Of a stretch of DNA of 64,000 nt, positions 61,551 to 64,000 are shown in pieces. The stretch is from Alkaliphilus metalliredigens QYMF (GTDB taxonomy: Bacteria > Bacillota > Clostridia > Peptostreptococcales > Natronincolaceae): NCBI RefSeq assembly GCF_000016985.1, contig NC_009633.1, forward strand, positions 620,001 through 684,000. The letters run 5' to 3'. A program made the translations under genes and the position numbers. The number at the start of each line of letters is the position of its first letter. The stretch's first letter is position 1. The notes beneath the pieces are model-generated. The model did no database searches and was not told the origin of the DNA. It was given only the letters and a program-made list of their open reading frames with translations.

Positions 61551-62811
61551 AGTGGAGAAGTTAGAAGGAAAAATGACGGTTCCGGGAGATAAGTCCATCT
61601 CTCATAGGGCTATCATGCTGTCTAGTATTAGTAAAGGCACCAGCAGAGTGAAGGGATTTCTTCGGGGAGAGGATTGCCTCAGTACCATTAGTTGCTTTAG
61701 AGATTTAGGGATTGATATAGAAGACAGAGGCACTGAAATCATCATCCAGGGAAAGGGACTTCATGGTCTAAGTGAACCCTTGAATGTATTAGATGCTGGG
61801 AACTCTGGCACCACCATTAGACTCATATCTGGTATATTGGCTGGTCAGAAGTTTTTAACCATTGTGACTGGGGATGCCTCCCTAAGAAAAAGACCCATGG
61901 AGCGAATCGCCACACCCCTAAGAAAAATGGGAGCATTTATTGAAGGAAGAGATTATGGCAACCTAGCACCCTTAGTCATTCGTGGGGGGAACCTAAAGGG
62001 AATGGATTATGCTTCCCCTGTATCCAGTGCTCAAGTAAAATCAGCTATTTTACTGGCGGGACTTTATGGTGAAGGAGATACGATTGTCAGAGAAAAAATC
62101 ACCTCACGTGATCATACGGAAAAAATGCTGAAGGGCCTAGGGGCTAATATCTCTACAGACCAAGGTGTGACTAGGCTAGGGAAATCAGAGCTCTACGGTC
62201 AATCAATAGAAGTACCGGGAGATATTTCTTCTGCGGCCTTTTTTATGGCCGGGGCAGCAGCGCTACCAGGCTCTTTCTTAATCACTGAAGGTGTAGGGCT
62301 AAACCCCACCCGTACGGGTATTATTGATGTGTTACGGGACATGGGAGGGGATATTGAAATCCATAACCTCCGACAAAGTGGTGGAGAAGAAATTGGGGAT
62401 ATCATGATTAGAGGAAAGAAGCTTTATGGGACTGAAATTGGTAAAGAGATAATACCTCGATTGATTGACGAAATTCCAGTGCTAGCCATCATTGCTGCTA
62501 CAGCTGAAGGAAAGACCATCATTACCGGGGCAGAGGAGCTAAAAGTGAAGGAATCCAATCGGATTACGGCCATGGTAACCGAGATGCAAAAAGTTGGAAT
62601 CAAGGTGACAGAGCTACCTGATGGTATGGAGATAGAGGGAGGACAGGTCATCACTGGAGGCAGGGTAGAGAGCTATGGGGATCATCGTATCGCCATGGCC
62701 ATGGCTATATGTGGTTTGTTTGCCCAAGAGCCTATCAAAATAAATGACAGTCAATGTATCGATATATCCTTCCCGAACTTTGAAGAGAAATTAAAGGCCG
62801 TTGTTAGATAA
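61534..62811 (+). CDS. aroA: 3-phosphoshikimate 1-carboxyvinyltransferase (EPSP synthase)
   Basis: 425 residues. Joins shikimate 3-phosphate and PEP. Conserved segments: VPGDKSISHRAIML, LDAGNSGTTIRLISG, RKRPMERIATPLRKMG, PGDISSAAFFMAGAA, KESNRITAMVTEM and DHRIAMAMAICG. The motif LDAGNSGTT and the RKRPM region match class II (Gram-positive) enzymes; sensitivity cannot be judged here. Start inside tyrA with GGAG eight bases upstream. Confidence 0.95.
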   Translation: MLVTNKVEKLEGKMTVPGDKSISHRAIMLSSISKGTSRVKGFLRGEDCLSTISCFRDLGIDIEDRGTEIIIQGKGLHGLSEPLNVLDAGNSGTTIRLISGILAGQKFLTIVTGDASLRKRPMERIATPLRKMGAFIEGRDYGNLAPLVIRGGNLKGMDYASPVSSAQVKSAILLAGLYGEGDTIVREKITSRDHTEKMLKGLGANISTDQGVTRLGKSELYGQSIEVPGDISSAAFFMAGAAALPGSFLITEGVGLNPTRTGIIDVLRDMGGDIEIHNLRQSGGEEIGDIMIRGKKLYGTEIGKEIIPRLIDEIPVLAIIAATAEGKTIITGAEELKVKESNRITAMVTEMQKVGIKVTELPDGMEIEGGQVITGGRVESYGDHRIAMAMAICGLFAQEPIKINDSQCIDISFPNFEEKLKAVVR

Positions 62812-62843
62812 ATCAAAGATAGCGTTAGAAAGAAGGGGCTGAA

Positions 62844-63671
62844 ATGAAGATAGGATATTTAGGGCCTGAGGGCTCCTATAGCTATACCGCAGCAAAGTGT
62901 TATGCTCCCCAAGGAACATTAATTAGCATGAGGGGCTTTAGGGAAATTATTCAGGGTGTAGAGAATGGAACAATAGAGGAAGGCATCCTGCCGATAGAGA
63001 ATTCTACAGAGGGAGCTGTTACCCAAACAATGGATGCCCTTATGGAAACAGTGGATTCTAAAATCAAAGGAGAGCTGGTTCTTCAAATACGACATAATCT
63101 GTTGAGCTTAGGGGAAAGTATAGGAGAGATCAACTATGTCGCCTCCCATCCCCAAGCCCTTGAACAATGTCGCGAGTTTTTAGCAACTCATTACCCCCAT
63201 GCGGTGTTAATTCCCAGTGAAAGCTCTTCGGCTGCTTGTCAAATGATAAAAGAGAAAGACCAGGCCTCTGCCTATGCAGCCATTGCCAACAGCTGGGCAG
63301 GGGAGAACAATGGACTAAAAACCCTTTGCAAGGATATACAGGATAATAAAAATAACCAAACCCGCTTTATTATCATAGGAATAGAAGATACAATAACTAC
63401 AGGTAATGACAAAACTTCTATTGCTTTTTCCTTTCATGAGGATTACCCTGGGAGCCTGTATGGCATCTTAAGGGAGTTCGCCCAGGAAAAAATAAATTTA
63501 ACAAGAGTGGAATCCCGTCCGGCCAAAGCAGAGCTAGGGAAATATATTTTTTATATTGATTTCAATGGTCATGGAGAGGATCAAAAGTGTAAAAGCGTGT
63601 TAGAACGTATCAGAAAAGAAGTCAATAAATTCAAGATTTTTGGGTCCTATCCCATAGGTAGGGTTTACTAA
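62844..63671 (+). CDS. pheA: Prephenate dehydratase with ACT domain
   Basis: 275 residues. Converts prephenate to phenylpyruvate for phenylalanine. The N-terminal catalytic domain shows YLGPEGSYSYTAAK, GILPIENSTEGAVTQTMD, and NQTRFIIIG near its end; the ACT domain follows with SLYGILREFAQEKINLTRVESRP, the Phe-binding ESRP motif. No chorismate mutase domain is fused. The start follows AAGGGGCTGAA, 33 bases after aroA. Confidence 0.95.
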   Translation: MKIGYLGPEGSYSYTAAKCYAPQGTLISMRGFREIIQGVENGTIEEGILPIENSTEGAVTQTMDALMETVDSKIKGELVLQIRHNLLSLGESIGEINYVASHPQALEQCREFLATHYPHAVLIPSESSSAACQMIKEKDQASAYAAIANSWAGENNGLKTLCKDIQDNKNNQTRFIIIGIEDTITTGNDKTSIAFSFHEDYPGSLYGILREFAQEKINLTRVESRPAKAELGKYIFYIDFNGHGEDQKCKSVLERIRKEVNKFKIFGSYPIGRVY

Positions 63672-63683
63672 GGAGATGAGAAT

Positions 63684-64000
63684 ATGTTTCGATTACTGAC
63701 GGCAGGAGAATCCCATGGAAAAAGTTTAGTAGGGGTGATAGAAGGATTTCCTGCAAATGTGAAAATAGATATAGAGGAAATCAACAGAGACTTGGGCCGA
63801 AGGCAAAGGGGCTACGGTCGAGGGGGTAGAATGAAAATAGAAAAGGATCGGGTGGAGATTTTATCGGGGGTCAGGGGAGGTAAAACCCTAGGCAGTCCAA
63901 TTTCCTTCCTGATCGAGAACAAGGATTATGCCAATTGGGAGCCCTATATGAACCCCGAGGCTGTGGATGGAGAAGAAAAAAGGGTGACCCAGCCCCGTCC
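63684..64000 (+). CDS. aroC: Chorismate synthase, N-terminal part (runs off the window)
   Basis: The first 105 codons are present. [20 protein letters not shown] holds the AGESHG signature, [18 protein letters not shown] is the conserved basic FMN/substrate loop and [14 protein letters not shown] follows. The enzyme removes phosphate from EPSP to give chorismate and needs reduced FMN. The start follows AGGAGATGAGAAT, 12 bases after pheA. The gene is open at the window's right edge. Confidence 0.95.
   Translation, partial: MFRLLTAGESHGKSLVGVIEGFPANVKIDIEEINRDLGRRQRGYGRGGRMKIEKDRVEILSGVRGGKTLGSPISFLIENKDYANWEPYMNPEAVDGEEKRVTQPR

Overview
The window is low-GC Firmicutes DNA of the clostridial type. 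The signs are A/T-rich third positions, strong GGAGG-type ribosome sites, GTG and TTG starts, a FliY-like motor protein, a four-gene NAD-linked [FeFe] hydrogenase operon and a TAXI-TRAP transporter. Gene content and style fit an anaerobe close to Alkaliphilus; that placement is an inference from reading, not a search. No rRNA, tRNA or CRISPR array was seen.

Layout. 0-3 kb: tail of a sugar ABC binding protein, a zinc polyol dehydrogenase and xylulokinase (pentitol use). 3-9 kb: a D-cysteine desulfhydrase-type enzyme, a nitroreductase, a SWIM/SNF2 helicase and a toxin-antitoxin pair. 9-18.4 kb: TetR regulator with a MacB-like ABC exporter and membrane fusion protein, a B12-binding radical SAM protein, and an unusual two-component pair (NMT1-type sensor kinase; response regulator with a DUF2294/MpsC-like output). 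18.4-23.7 kb: a structured leader with terminator, a xanthine/uracil permease and the three subunits of a molybdenum hydroxylase. 23.8-31.4 kb: a deleted flagellar operon (fliF, fliG, fliL, fliM, short fliN/Y, cheY, flhA) with fragments of flgC and motA at the deletion joints. 31.5-33.7 kb: MATE pump and divergent MerR regulator.

34-50 kb is an accessory region. It holds a complete agr-type quorum-sensing locus (response regulator, kinase, AgrB protease, AgrD peptide) followed by an exported protein. Further along are partial second, third and fourth copies of the agr genes, each joined to a different gene, along with small membrane proteins. Mixed in are an IS1634-type element split by a group II intron, a REP-associated transposase element (RAYT), its internally deleted mini form, and scattered GGGGACGGTTCT palindromes lying at several of the duplication breakpoints.

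50-64 kb returns to core genes: a DUF881 protein, the hydrogenase operon, the TAXI-TRAP transporter, and the aromatic amino acid genes. DAHP synthase lies on the minus strand behind a consensus promoter, a short leader peptide packed with Phe/Tyr/Trp codons and an intrinsic terminator. tyrA, aroA, pheA and aroC run divergently on the plus strand. The main points for a second look are the agr/exported-protein cassettes, the aromatic leader peptide, the unassigned leader RNA before the xanthine permease, and the relic flagellar operon.
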